Shown: piece after piece, positions 7,813 through 15,854 of the stretch | Position numbering within the stretch: the stretch's first letter is position 1 | How the letters are laid out: the number at the start of each line of letters is the position of its first letter | Assembly (NCBI GenBank): GCA_045107005.1 | Contig: JBGCFP010000110.1 | Span: forward strand, 1 to 16,738 | Length of the DNA: 16,738 bases | DNA from: JBCCMA01 sp045107005 | Lineage (GTDB): Bacteria > Pseudomonadota > Gammaproteobacteria > Steroidobacterales > JBCCMA01 | Reading direction: 5' to 3' | Made by a program: the position numbers and the translations under genes | Notes under the pieces: generated by a model | The model's database searches: none | Seen by the model: only the letters and a program-made list of their open reading frames with translations | What the model was told of the DNA's origin: nothing

Positions 7813-9027
7813 GTGTCGAATCCAGCAGATCTACTCACCACCGGCCAGCGCGTGCTGGCGCGCAACTACGCACCGGGTAAACTCGGGCTGGTCCACGGCG
7901 AGGGTTCGCGCGTTTTCGATACCAGCGGTCGCGATTACATTGATCTTGGTACAGGGATCAGTGTCACCTCATTTGGCCATCGGCATCCTGAGATCGAACG
8001 AGCTGTTCGCGCACAGCTTGACGCGCTGTGGCACGTGAGCAATTTGTATTACAACGAACCGGCGGTACAGCTCGCCGTCGAGCTCACCGAGACATCGTTC
8101 GCCGAACGCGTGTTTTTTTGCAATTCCGGCAGCGAGGCCACTGAAGCGGCGATCAAACTGGTGCGACGCGCTGCCAGCGCAACGCGCTCGCCGCAGCAGC
8201 GCGACATTCTAACGTTTGAGGGCGGGTTTCACGGGCGCACGCTGGCGGCCGTTACCGCCACCGCGCAGCCCAAATATCACGCGGGCTTTGAACCACTGCC
8301 GGGCGGTTTTCGCTACTGCCCGTTTAATGATGTCGATGCCCTGGCCGAGCAGTTCGACGACAACGTGTGCGCCGTGCTGGTTGAGCCCGTGCAGGGCGAA
8401 GGGGGCATCGTTCCCGCTGCACCCGGCTTTCTCAAGCACGTACGCGAACTGTGCGATGCGCACGGTGCGCTGATGATTGCCGATGAAGTGCAGTGCGGTT
8501 TGCTGCGCACTGGAAAGCTGTGGGCGCACCAGTGGGAAGATGGCGTGCTGCCCGACGTTATGACTTTGGCCAAGGCACTGGGCGGTGGCTTGCCGCTGGG
8601 TGCCATGCTGGTAGGCAGACAAGCTGCGGATATTCTTGCGCCGGGCTCGCACGGCTCGACGTTTGGCGGCAACCCGGTCGTGTGCGCCGGCGCACGGGTT
8701 GCGCTACATCTGGCACAGCGGCCGGCCCTGATCGGTAACGTCGCTCACCAAGGGCACCGCCTGCACGCCGCACTGGTCGCCATGCAGGAAAAGACCGGTG
8801 CCTTTCGCGAGGTGCGCGGACGCGGCTTGATGCTCGGGGCGCAAATGCACGACGAGCACAAAGAAAAACTGGGAGCGCTGGTCGACGCGTGCCTCGCGCG
8901 CGGCGTTATCGTGCTAACTGCCGGTGGCAATGTATTGCGCTTCCTGCCGCCGCTGAACATCGACGACGCCACGCTCAACGAGGCCATCGAAAAAATTGAC
9001 GACGCGCTGAACGCGACGCTCGCCTAG
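7813..9027 (+). CDS. argD: Class III PLP aminotransferase, acetylornithine/succinylornithine type
   Basis: The product is 404 residues from GTG 7813; the ribosome site is weak. The fold-type I aminotransferase landmarks are all present: NSGSEATEAA (104-113, phosphate binding), GGFHGRT (137-143), EPVQGEGG (191-198), the cofactor-nitrogen Asp in IADEVQCG (D224), the Schiff-base Lys in TLAKALGGG (K254) and GSTFGGNP (281-288). Length and motifs fit N-acetylornithine aminotransferase of arginine biosynthesis (N-acetylglutamate semialdehyde plus glutamate to N2-acetylornithine and 2-oxoglutarate), an enzyme that often also serves in lysine synthesis. Related class III enzymes acting on other omega-amines cannot be excluded. 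It begins 17 nt after the RND permease, an unusual partner for argD, and its TAG stop overlaps the stop of the convergent MFS gene. Confidence 0.78.
   Translation: MSNPADLLTTGQRVLARNYAPGKLGLVHGEGSRVFDTSGRDYIDLGTGISVTSFGHRHPEIERAVRAQLDALWHVSNLYYNEPAVQLAVELTETSFAERVFFCNSGSEATEAAIKLVRRAASATRSPQQRDILTFEGGFHGRTLAAVTATAQPKYHAGFEPLPGGFRYCPFNDVDALAEQFDDNVCAVLVEPVQGEGGIVPAAPGFLKHVRELCDAHGALMIADEVQCGLLRTGKLWAHQWEDGVLPDVMTLAKALGGGLPLGAMLVGRQAADILAPGSHGSTFGGNPVVCAGARVALHLAQRPALIGNVAHQGHRLHAALVAMQEKTGAFREVRGRGLMLGAQMHDEHKEKLGALVDACLARGVIVLTAGGNVLRFLPPLNIDDATLNEAIEKIDDALNATLA
9024..9027. other. Shared CTAG forming both stop codons of convergent genes
   Basis: The palindrome CTAG gives TAG on both strands: the plus-strand argD-like gene stops at 9025-9027 and the minus-strand MFS gene at 9026-9024. 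There is no intergenic space and therefore no conventional terminator between the two transcription units. Confidence 0.9.
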
Positions 9028-10298
9028 TCTGCGGCTTCTTCCCAGTCTTGGCGCAGCCAGCGTGATGCAAACCACAGAAAGATCGCGGCCATCACGTAGA
9101 AAAGCGTACCGGACAGGATCGAGTAACGCAGCGCATCGTCGCCGAAACGTACCGTTAATTTGTCAGACAGCAGACCAAGTGCAAACGTGCCTACGCCCAA
9201 GCCCAACAGATTATTGATGAACAAATAAATCGCCGACGTGGTCGCGCGCATCCCGGGCCCCACAATGTGTTGCACGGCAGACACCAGCGGCCCCAGCCAC
9301 GTGAGACTCAGCGCTATCGGAATCATCAGCAGACCGACCGTCAGCCACAGATTGGTCGACAACATGGCGGCGGCGAAGAACGGGATCGTGGCGACGAACG
9401 CGATCGCGGGCACCAGCGCGTACGCACGCCGATCGCGTTTGCCGAACCGATCACCCAGCCAGCCGCCAAGCCAGATACCGGCAAGCCCGCCAAACAGCAA
9501 AATGGCGCCGAACAGCAGCGATGCGTCCAGCAGCGGCAAATCGAAGCTGCGCACAAAAAACGACGGCAACCAAAAGAAAATGCCGTAACCCATCATGGAC
9601 GCCGACGACGCGCCCAAGGCCATAAACCAGAAGCTGGGCTTGCCCCAAAGCGTTCTCAACGTCACGCCCAAAGACGAAGACTCGACGCGCCCACCCTCAT
9701 CAAACTGTCCCCGCACCGGCTCGGGCACTGTCAGTTTGAAAATGGGCGCGAGAACCACGCCAGCCAGGCCAACAGCGAAAAACGCGTAGCGCCAGTCGAT
9801 GCGACTGGCGATGAAGCCGCCGAACACCATACCCAGCGCGCTGCCGATGGGAATACCGAACGAATAGACGCTGATAGCCCGCGCTCGCTGCGGACCGGGG
9901 AAGTAATCGCAAATTAGTGAATAAGACGGTGCGACACCGCCCGCCTCGCCAATGCCAACGCCAAGCCGCGCTAAAAACAGCTGCCAGAAATTGGTCACCA
10001 AACCACACACGGCAGTCATCGCGCTCCACACCGTTAGCGACACGGTCAATATCCACGTGCGGCTGTAGCGATCGGCGAGCATGGCAATGGGTATGCCGAG
10101 CGTCGTGTAAAACACCGCAAACGCCAAACCACCCATGAGCCCGAGCTGGCTGTCCGAGAGGCCGAGCTCGGCTTTGATGGGCACCGCGAGGATGCCGATA
10201 ATCTGTCGATCGATGAAATTGAACGCGTAGACCAGCACCAGCATGAACATGACGAACGCACGAGAGCGCGCCGGGTTGATGGGTTCAGTCGTGGCCAT
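9024..10298 (-). CDS. MFS transporter, Spinster-like family
   Basis: I chose ATG 10298, giving 424 residues. A start at 10352 is in frame but would overlap the upstream prephenate-dehydratase-like gene by 41 nt and add a charged, non-membrane leader. The protein is very hydrophobic with about 12 helices. It opens with VLVYAFNFIDRQIIGILAVP and carries the MFS motif A near GIPIAMLADRYSR (68-80), a pattern I associate with bacterial Spinster-type carriers of the inner membrane. GEAGGVAPSYSLI follows in helix 5, and a central polar loop (PEPVRGQFDEGGRVESSS) separates the halves. The substrate is unknown. It starts 13 nt after the upstream gene and is probably translated from the same message, so it may export that pathway's product. 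Its TAG shares CTAG with the argD-like gene. Confidence 0.88.
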   Translation of the reverse strand: MATTEPINPARSRAFVMFMLVLVYAFNFIDRQIIGILAVPIKAELGLSDSQLGLMGGLAFAVFYTTLGIPIAMLADRYSRTWILTVSLTVWSAMTAVCGLVTNFWQLFLARLGVGIGEAGGVAPSYSLICDYFPGPQRARAISVYSFGIPIGSALGMVFGGFIASRIDWRYAFFAVGLAGVVLAPIFKLTVPEPVRGQFDEGGRVESSSLGVTLRTLWGKPSFWFMALGASSASMMGYGIFFWLPSFFVRSFDLPLLDASLLFGAILLFGGLAGIWLGGWLGDRFGKRDRRAYALVPAIAFVATIPFFAAAMLSTNLWLTVGLLMIPIALSLTWLGPLVSAVQHIVGPGMRATTSAIYLFINNLLGLGVGTFALGLLSDKLTVRFGDDALRYSILSGTLFYVMAAIFLWFASRWLRQDWEEAAD

Positions 10299-10311
10299 AT
10301 CGAATGGTCGT

Positions 10312-11175
10312 TCAGGCAGGCAACGTCGTGAGCGCGTATTGACCCAGATCAAACAACACGGGCGTATCGGCGTTTCCGCCGAGCGCCAGCGTCAGTGACT
10401 GCGCGCAGATCGAAAACACGTTCGCTGGCACCGCACCGGCAATCTCGAAGTAAAACACCTGAGGATCGAGCGTCGTCGGCGCTGCGGCGATGGCCGGTCG
10501 CGAATGAATGCGCGCGAGGTTGATGTCAAAAAAAGCCAGTTGCCCGAGCAAATCGGCCAGCAAACCCGGACGGTCGGTTTGCGGAGCGCAGGCAAGCACG
10601 CAGCGGTCCGCCACGTTGCGCGTGTAGGATTTCTGAGAATCAACGCGATCAATCAGCAGAAATTCGGTGTAGTTTTGCCGTCCGAAATAGCGATTGGTGA
10701 CGTCTTCACACACCACCGGCGCACGGCGCGCTTGAAAGGAAGCGCGGCTCGCGACAGCCAGGGCGTCCTCAGCCACCGCGCGCGCCACGCCCTCTGCCGT
10801 TGACGCCACCGCAATACGCGGACGGTGCGCGTGATGGGCATCCAGATAGTCGGAACACTGCGCCAGTGCTTTGGCATGCGAGTAAATCGGGGCGTCTTCG
10901 GTAACGCGAGCGCTGCCGCCGAGCGTGAATGACACCGGCAGCTGCAGCGCGCCATGAATACGCAGGTTCGCGTGCAAAATTCGATCGAGCGATTCCTGTA
11001 CCAGGCCGTCAATCAAGTTGTAGTAGGGCACAACTCCGGCACCGTCGCCTGCCGCCACGCGTTCAACGACGCGAGCAATACTGTCGCACGGGTTCAGGGC
11101 CGGCGCATCCAGAGCAAACGCGTGTGCGGCGGCTTCGGAAAACGTACCGGTAGGACCTAAATAGTTAAGCTGCAT
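10312..11175 (-). CDS. Prephenate dehydratase-like protein with ACT domain and altered active-site motifs
   Basis: The product is 287 residues from ATG 11175. Residues 1 to about 180 resemble the periplasmic-binding-like catalytic domain of prephenate dehydratase: YLGPTGTFSEAA at 5-16, SHAKALAQC at 99-107 and STAEGVA near 125-131. An ACT domain follows (about 187-270) with PGLL at 203-206 and HSRP at 224-227, where dehydratases usually have ESRP. Two catalytic landmarks differ from canonical PheA. The usual VPIENS is VVPYYNL (48-54), and the usual NxTRF is NYTEF (168-172), which loses the Arg. The prephenate fold is secure; dehydratase activity is not. Prephenate decarboxylases of the BacA type are diverged members of this fold, so a non-aromatising reaction is one option. 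The MFS gene follows after 13 nt and a lipoprotein methyltransferase gene precedes it by 38 nt. Confidence 0.75.
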   Translation of the reverse strand: MQLNYLGPTGTFSEAAAHAFALDAPALNPCDSIARVVERVAAGDGAGVVPYYNLIDGLVQESLDRILHANLRIHGALQLPVSFTLGGSARVTEDAPIYSHAKALAQCSDYLDAHHAHRPRIAVASTAEGVARAVAEDALAVASRASFQARRAPVVCEDVTNRYFGRQNYTEFLLIDRVDSQKSYTRNVADRCVLACAPQTDRPGLLADLLGQLAFFDINLARIHSRPAIAAAPTTLDPQVFYFEIAGAVPANVFSICAQSLTLALGGNADTPVLFDLGQYALTTLPA

Positions 11176-11213
11176 CCCGCGATCATACGTGAGCGCTTGC
11201 GCGGGTTCGACCG

Positions 11214-11945
11214 CTAAGGTTGTTTGGTGAACACCATAAAGTGCTGGGTGGGCAAAAACGACTCGGTGCGCGTCCAGGTTAGTCCGATCGCATCCATTTC
11301 CCGCCGCGCTTGCGCCTCGGTCATTTTGTGCAGCGGCTTGATCATAAGTTTGGGATCTTCGCCGTGGTATTCGATAAGCACCAGCTGGCCGCCGGGCTTT
11401 AACGCCCGCACAATGCCCTGCCCCATCTCCAGCGGGTAGGAGAATTCGTGGTAGGCATCCACGATCAGAATCAGGTCGACACTGCCGGGCGGCAAGCCCG
11501 GGTCGCTCTCGCTGCCAAGAATCGTCTCGACATTGGCTATACCAAGACTCGCCTTGCGCGCTTCAACAATATCGAGCATTTCCTGCTGAATATCGACGGC
11601 GAGCACCCGTCCTTGCGGCACGCGCCTGGCCATCGGGAATACGAAGTAACCGGTGCCGGCGCCAATATCGGCCACCACATCATCGGCGTCGAGCGGGAGA
11701 CTCTCGATGAGCAGGTCGGTGCGTTCTTCTCCAACACGCTCGCTGCGCTCAAGCCACGCGGCGCCACGGTGGCCCATTACGTGCGAGATCTCGCGCCCGA
11801 GATAGACTTTGCCAATGCCGTCGCGGGCAGGCACCTTGCGTGAATAGGCGTCGGACGAGCTGTCGCCCGCAGTCGCGCCGCAGGCTTGCAGTGACAGGCT
11901 AAAAAGCAGCAGCGTTAGACGCGCGAAACGAGGCGTTGCAGGCAC
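11214..11945 (-). CDS. Lipoprotein class I SAM-dependent methyltransferase
   Basis: I chose GTG 11945 because GGAG lies 7 nt upstream and the product then begins with a proper lipoprotein signal (LTLLLFSLSLQAC, Cys22). A GTG at 12032 would put 29 extra residues before it. A segment containing GIGKVYLGREISHVMGH (44-60) and WLERSERVGEER is followed by the Rossmann SAM site DIGAGTG (93-99), an acidic strand-2 end (LAVDIQQEM, D118), LPPGSVDLILIVDAYHEF and LKPGGQLVLIEY. I recognise this combination from secreted methyltransferases of proteobacteria, whose substrate is unknown. The odd point is location: an exported SAM enzyme would lack cytosolic SAM. Either the signal is not used, the enzyme works before export, or the fold binds something else. 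It precedes the prephenate-dehydratase-like gene by 38 nt and is probably cotranscribed with it. Confidence 0.82.
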   Translation of the reverse strand: MPATPRFARLTLLLFSLSLQACGATAGDSSSDAYSRKVPARDGIGKVYLGREISHVMGHRGAAWLERSERVGEERTDLLIESLPLDADDVVADIGAGTGYFVFPMARRVPQGRVLAVDIQQEMLDIVEARKASLGIANVETILGSESDPGLPPGSVDLILIVDAYHEFSYPLEMGQGIVRALKPGGQLVLIEYHGEDPKLMIKPLHKMTEAQARREMDAIGLTWTRTESFLPTQHFMVFTKQP

Positions 11946-12050
11946 GATCAGTCTCCAGGCGATCAGGATCCACAAACCATGGTTTCGCAACGCCGCCTCG
12001 TTCGGATGACGCAATGACGCTGTGTGCGGCACCCGTCGGCCCGCGTTTTG

Positions 12051-15000
12051 CTACGGGGCAGCGATCGTGTCAATGATCACATTGGAAATGGCGTAGTTCA
12101 CGTCGAGCGCGAGTCCGCCACCAATATCCGTTCCGATTTCGGAATCAAAAACACCGTTTAGCGTGGTTGCGCTGAGGACGTCAAAACTGTCACCCAACGC
12201 GGGCACAAAACCGTCGACCAGAGCAAGCTCAAGCTCGCCACCCAGCGTCACTGCTTGAGTCGTCACTTCCACGGCTCCAAACTGCGTGTCGGCCACACCA
12301 CCAATCTCAATCAGCAGGCGAGCCGCCGGGCTAAACGTGGCTTCGCTACCAAATCTCAGCAACCCACCCGGACCGATTCGAGCGATGCCGGCCAACGTAT
12401 TGGCAGAATTTGTGCCACTGGTGCGCAGATTAATACGTGCGCCGACCACGTCACTGATCAACGTGCCTTGCACGGTTAACGGACCACCGATCGTGCTGAT
12501 GTCGCCGCCAACCGTATCGGTACGAATGGTGACATCCGGACCAAACGTCAGCGAGCCATTGGTGCCGCTGAAAATCCGGTTGGCGGTATTGGAACCGGTG
12601 CTGCCGCTAAACACGATCTCGCCGACGCCGGTGACACTATTCGCGCTGGAAGTCTGAGGAAACGTCAGTGATGTCGAACTGCCTGAGGACGCGAGCGTCA
12701 CTGTGCCGTTATCCAGCGTAAGTGAATTGCGCACGTCAACCTCTGTGGCATTGCCAATGATCAGATTGGTCGCCAACGTAACCCCAAACAGCGTGGGCGC
12801 GCCGGCTGTTACCGTCAACGGTCCACCGACCAATGTGCCGCCGACGATATCGCCGCCGCCAAGAGAGAAATTGCCGGGAATTTGTGCGCCAAGATCGATA
12901 GCTTGGCCCGTGATGTCAATCCGGCCATCCAACACAACCGCATCGGTCGTCTGGAACGAACCGAAACCATTCAAATTGATTAGCCCGCCCAACTCCGTCA
13001 CGCTGTTGGTCAGGACCACCAAACCGTTGTTAGTCCACGACGTCTCGACATCATCGCCGGTATCAAACACCCCGTCGATCACATCGATGCGACCCTCGTT
13101 GACCCACTCCCCCGACAAGTCCAAACGCCCGCCAGTGACGCCGAGTGTTGCAGGAGGCGCAAAGAAAACATCGCCAAAAGCACTTGAGATATCCACGTTA
13201 CCGCCGTCGACACCTTGAACGCTACCTGAAATATTGACCGCTGACGGGACGCTCTGGGCGTACAGCCTCACCGTCCGACCTGCCTGATTGCTGAGCACAG
13301 CGCCCTCTATGTTGAGCGACTCGCGATTGCTGCTGATCTCACCGCCAGCGGTACTGGTCCGCACCGTAATGTTCGGACCGATCGTTAGCGCCACGCCTGA
13401 AGCGCCTGTGACCTGGTTGGCCGCGTCATCACCGCTCGTCCCGGCAAAGATCAATTCACCGTTACCAAACAGACCGCTGTCATCCGCCGAAGAGTCGAAA
13501 TGCAGTGCGCTGGTGTCGTCCGTCGCCGCTAACGTGACGTTGCTGTTTTCAAGGGTGAGCGAGTTGACGACTGTTACCATTGCGCCGTTGGTCACCGTCA
13601 AACCGATCGCCATGGTCACATCGGTCAGCCTGAGCTCGTCGCCGAAAAAGGAAATCGGCGTTCTGAACAGCCGGCCGTTCGACAACGTGCCGCCGCGCAG
13701 CCGAAAACCATCGGGCAAGTCGACGCCAATATCGATCGACGCGCCGAGCAAATCCAACAGCCCACTAAAATTAAGATCGCGGTCCGTGGTGAAATCAGCC
13801 AGATCTGCCGGTGTGAATCGCCCGCGCAATTCAGTGGGCGTGTTGACCAGACGAATTTCACCGTTGTTGTGCCACTGCTGCAAGGAGGAACCGCCGGTGA
13901 AAAATGCGCCGTCAGTGACGTCGATCAAGCCATTGTTCACCCACTCCCCGGTTAGCGAAAACTCGCCATCGGAGACTTCTATACTTGAGGCGGCCGCAAT
14001 GGTGGCGCTGCCCCGAATCTCGAGGTCACCACCACCAGCGACAACGATATCGCTATCGATCTGCATGCTACCGCCAGACCAGGAGCGAATCGTCAGCGAG
14101 CCACCGTCCAGGGCCTGAGCGGCGCCGAAGAACTCCAGACTGCTGCCGAATGAAAAAATAAGCAGGGACAGCGTTTGCCCGTCCAGATTGTTGACCAAGT
14201 CGCCGTGCACGCTGAGTCGGGCTCTGCTGGCACTTATGCTGAGCCCTTGAGTATTCGTTCTGACGTTGATGCCGGGACCAAGAGTGACATCGACGTTCGA
14301 CTCGCCACTCAGTGAATTTGCGGCACTGGTGTCGCCCGCTATCCCTGACACAACCTCACCTGTACCGAACAAACCGTTGGCCTGAGTCGAACTGATGAAC
14401 CGCAATCCACCAATGCTGTTTTCCCGCGTGAGGGTAATAATCTGGTTATCCAGCGTGAGTCCGTTGGCAATCTCGACGGTGCCAGCGTTGCCGACTGTCA
14501 AGCTTGTTTGCAGCGTGACACCGTTAAGCCCCAATTTCTGTTCAGTGACAACCACCGGTGTCGTCACCAACGTGCCGCCGAAAATCTCTCCCCCATCCAA
14601 AACGAAATTGCCGGGGAACGTGAGGGCGCTAAACTCGCTGATATCGAAGTCGACGCCGGTATTGTCGTAGCGCCCGCGAAACAATACGTCGCCGTTTGTG
14701 TTGAACGCGCCGAAGTCTTCCGGCGTGAACGCGCCGAACAGAAGAGTTTGGGTGTCGACAAGATTAATCGTACCGTCGTTGTCCCAGAACACATCATTCG
14801 ACAGACCTGTACTGAACACGCCGTTGGTCACTTCGATCAATCCTTCATTGACCCACGCGCCCACCAGATCGAGGCGTGCATCGGTTACGCTGATTATCGA
14901 AGACGCGCTGATTGATACCGAACCGAATTCGGCCAGCACCTCAACATCACCACCGCCCGTCGCGGTGATCGTTCCGTCGATGGCGATGCTGTTATCGGAA

Positions 15001-15674
15001 ACGACGCTGAGCAAGCCCCCGTTGGTTGCAACCAGATCACCCAGCAGGTTGACGGCCGCTTCGGGCTCGGTGATAGCGCGCAGTCGCACAAGGCGACCTG
15101 CAAGCTCGTTGACCACCGTCCCCTCGACGTTAAGCACACCCCGAATGATGATAACCTCACCACCGCTGGTGCCAGCACGCAACGTAATGTCCGGCCCAAT
15201 GGTCACGTCAATGCCTGCCTCGTTATCGACGCGACTCACTGAATCAAGCAATGTGTCGCTGTTAAACACCAGCTCGCCATTGCCATAGAGGCCGTTACCA
15301 CCGTTCGGCGCGATGAAACGAACGATGGTCGACAGGCCAGTTGACGCCATGGATACCGTGCTACCGTCCAAAGTCAGTGTATTGGCAACGCGCAGCGTCG
15401 ACCCGTTGGCGACGGTGAGATCCGACTCAATAATGACGCGGTCGAAGACGGCACTGCCACTGAGCATGATTTGGTTGGCGGTCAATGGCGCCAGCACAAA
15501 CGCGTCGATCAGTTCGCCACCGGTCACAACAAACGGGGCGTTGACTTGCAACATCCCAACAACACGTAACTCCCCACCCGAAAGGAGCAGGTCGCTGGTG
15601 GCCCGTACCCCGGCGACTTCGCTCGCACCAGCGCTGTACTCAACGGCTGTGCCCGGATCGAGATCGATGCGCAC
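12051..15674 (-). CDS. Main body of the interrupted protein: tandem beta-repeat modules and C-terminal domain
   Basis: From GTG 15674 this frame gives 1207 residues, but the true coding sense continues upstream to the TAG at 15855, so this start is only nominal. The sequence is Gly, Asn, Thr, Ser and Val rich, with few Lys and no Cys, and looks like a right-handed beta-helix. Repeated phrases mark its modules: LTVxN...LTLDN, GLFGxGEL, DVTIGPxITVRT, WVNEGLIDVTDGVF, NNGxIxLVNTxTEL and PGNFxLxGG. The last 80 residues (GGELELALVDGFVPALGDSF ... VLSATTLNGVFDSEIG ... LALDVNYAISNVIIDTI) match the C-terminal beta domain I know from other large exported repeat proteins. The role is probably surface or matrix attachment, by analogy. 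The product ends at TAG 12051-12053. Confidence 0.75.
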   Translation of the reverse strand: MRIDLDPGTAVEYSAGASEVAGVRATSDLLLSGGELRVVGMLQVNAPFVVTGGELIDAFVLAPLTANQIMLSGSAVFDRVIIESDLTVANGSTLRVANTLTLDGSTVSMASTGLSTIVRFIAPNGGNGLYGNGELVFNSDTLLDSVSRVDNEAGIDVTIGPDITLRAGTSGGEVIIIRGVLNVEGTVVNELAGRLVRLRAITEPEAAVNLLGDLVATNGGLLSVVSDNSIAIDGTITATGGGDVEVLAEFGSVSISASSIISVTDARLDLVGAWVNEGLIEVTNGVFSTGLSNDVFWDNDGTINLVDTQTLLFGAFTPEDFGAFNTNGDVLFRGRYDNTGVDFDISEFSALTFPGNFVLDGGEIFGGTLVTTPVVVTEQKLGLNGVTLQTSLTVGNAGTVEIANGLTLDNQIITLTRENSIGGLRFISSTQANGLFGTGEVVSGIAGDTSAANSLSGESNVDVTLGPGINVRTNTQGLSISASRARLSVHGDLVNNLDGQTLSLLIFSFGSSLEFFGAAQALDGGSLTIRSWSGGSMQIDSDIVVAGGGDLEIRGSATIAAASSIEVSDGEFSLTGEWVNNGLIDVTDGAFFTGGSSLQQWHNNGEIRLVNTPTELRGRFTPADLADFTTDRDLNFSGLLDLLGASIDIGVDLPDGFRLRGGTLSNGRLFRTPISFFGDELRLTDVTMAIGLTVTNGAMVTVVNSLTLENSNVTLAATDDTSALHFDSSADDSGLFGNGELIFAGTSGDDAANQVTGASGVALTIGPNITVRTSTAGGEISSNRESLNIEGAVLSNQAGRTVRLYAQSVPSAVNISGSVQGVDGGNVDISSAFGDVFFAPPATLGVTGGRLDLSGEWVNEGRIDVIDGVFDTGDDVETSWTNNGLVVLTNSVTELGGLINLNGFGSFQTTDAVVLDGRIDITGQAIDLGAQIPGNFSLGGGDIVGGTLVGGPLTVTAGAPTLFGVTLATNLIIGNATEVDVRNSLTLDNGTVTLASSGSSTSLTFPQTSSANSVTGVGEIVFSGSTGSNTANRIFSGTNGSLTFGPDVTIRTDTVGGDISTIGGPLTVQGTLISDVVGARINLRTSGTNSANTLAGIARIGPGGLLRFGSEATFSPAARLLIEIGGVADTQFGAVEVTTQAVTLGGELELALVDGFVPALGDSFDVLSATTLNGVFDSEIGTDIGGGLALDVNYAISNVIIDTIAAP
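12405..15419 (-). repeat. Tandem protein modules of about 300 residues (3 full, 1 partial)
   Basis: With residue numbers counted from GTG 15674, modules begin at 86 (LTVANGSTLRVANTLTLDGS, nt 15419), 392 (LTVGNAGTVEIANGLTLDN, nt 14501), 692 (LTVTNGAMVTVVNSLTLEN, nt 13601) and 971 (LIIGNATEVDVRNSLTLDN, nt 12764). The spacings are 306, 300 and 279 residues. WVNEGL, WVNNGL and WVNEGR recur at 274, 578 and 858. The fourth copy stops before the WVN phrase and runs into the C-terminal domain. Divergence between copies is large, so they are old duplications and not recent slippage. Confidence 0.8.
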
Positions 15675-15854
15675 GGTATGCGTTGGGTTGGGGACGATGC
15701 CGCGACTCCAGTTGGTCGGGTCGTGCCAGTCACCGCCGTTGGCGTTGATAAAGGTGTTGGTAATCGGTCCGGGTGGCGCGAAAAAAAGTTCGCCAATGAT
15801 GGCCAGATCAATAATGTTGACGACGCCATCGCTGTTGAAATCGGCGTCCGGGTT

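Noticed and set aside
7813..11175. Bacilysin-like cluster (prephenate enzyme, MFS, aminotransferase)
   Set aside because: The aminotransferase is class III ArgD type on the opposite strand, unlike BacF, and no cupin isomerase, dehydrogenase or ATP-grasp ligase is present.
13288..14118. Plus-strand open frames opposite the large repeat protein (also 12286-12657, 12703-13218, 14698-15288)
   Set aside because: Repeated antisense frames made of Ser, Pro and Val come from the Gly, Thr and Asn-rich modules on the minus strand and have no independent support.
12764..15419. CRISPR-like or short DNA repeats in the large repeat gene
   Set aside because: The repeats are protein modules of about 900 bp with strong divergence and no spacer structure.
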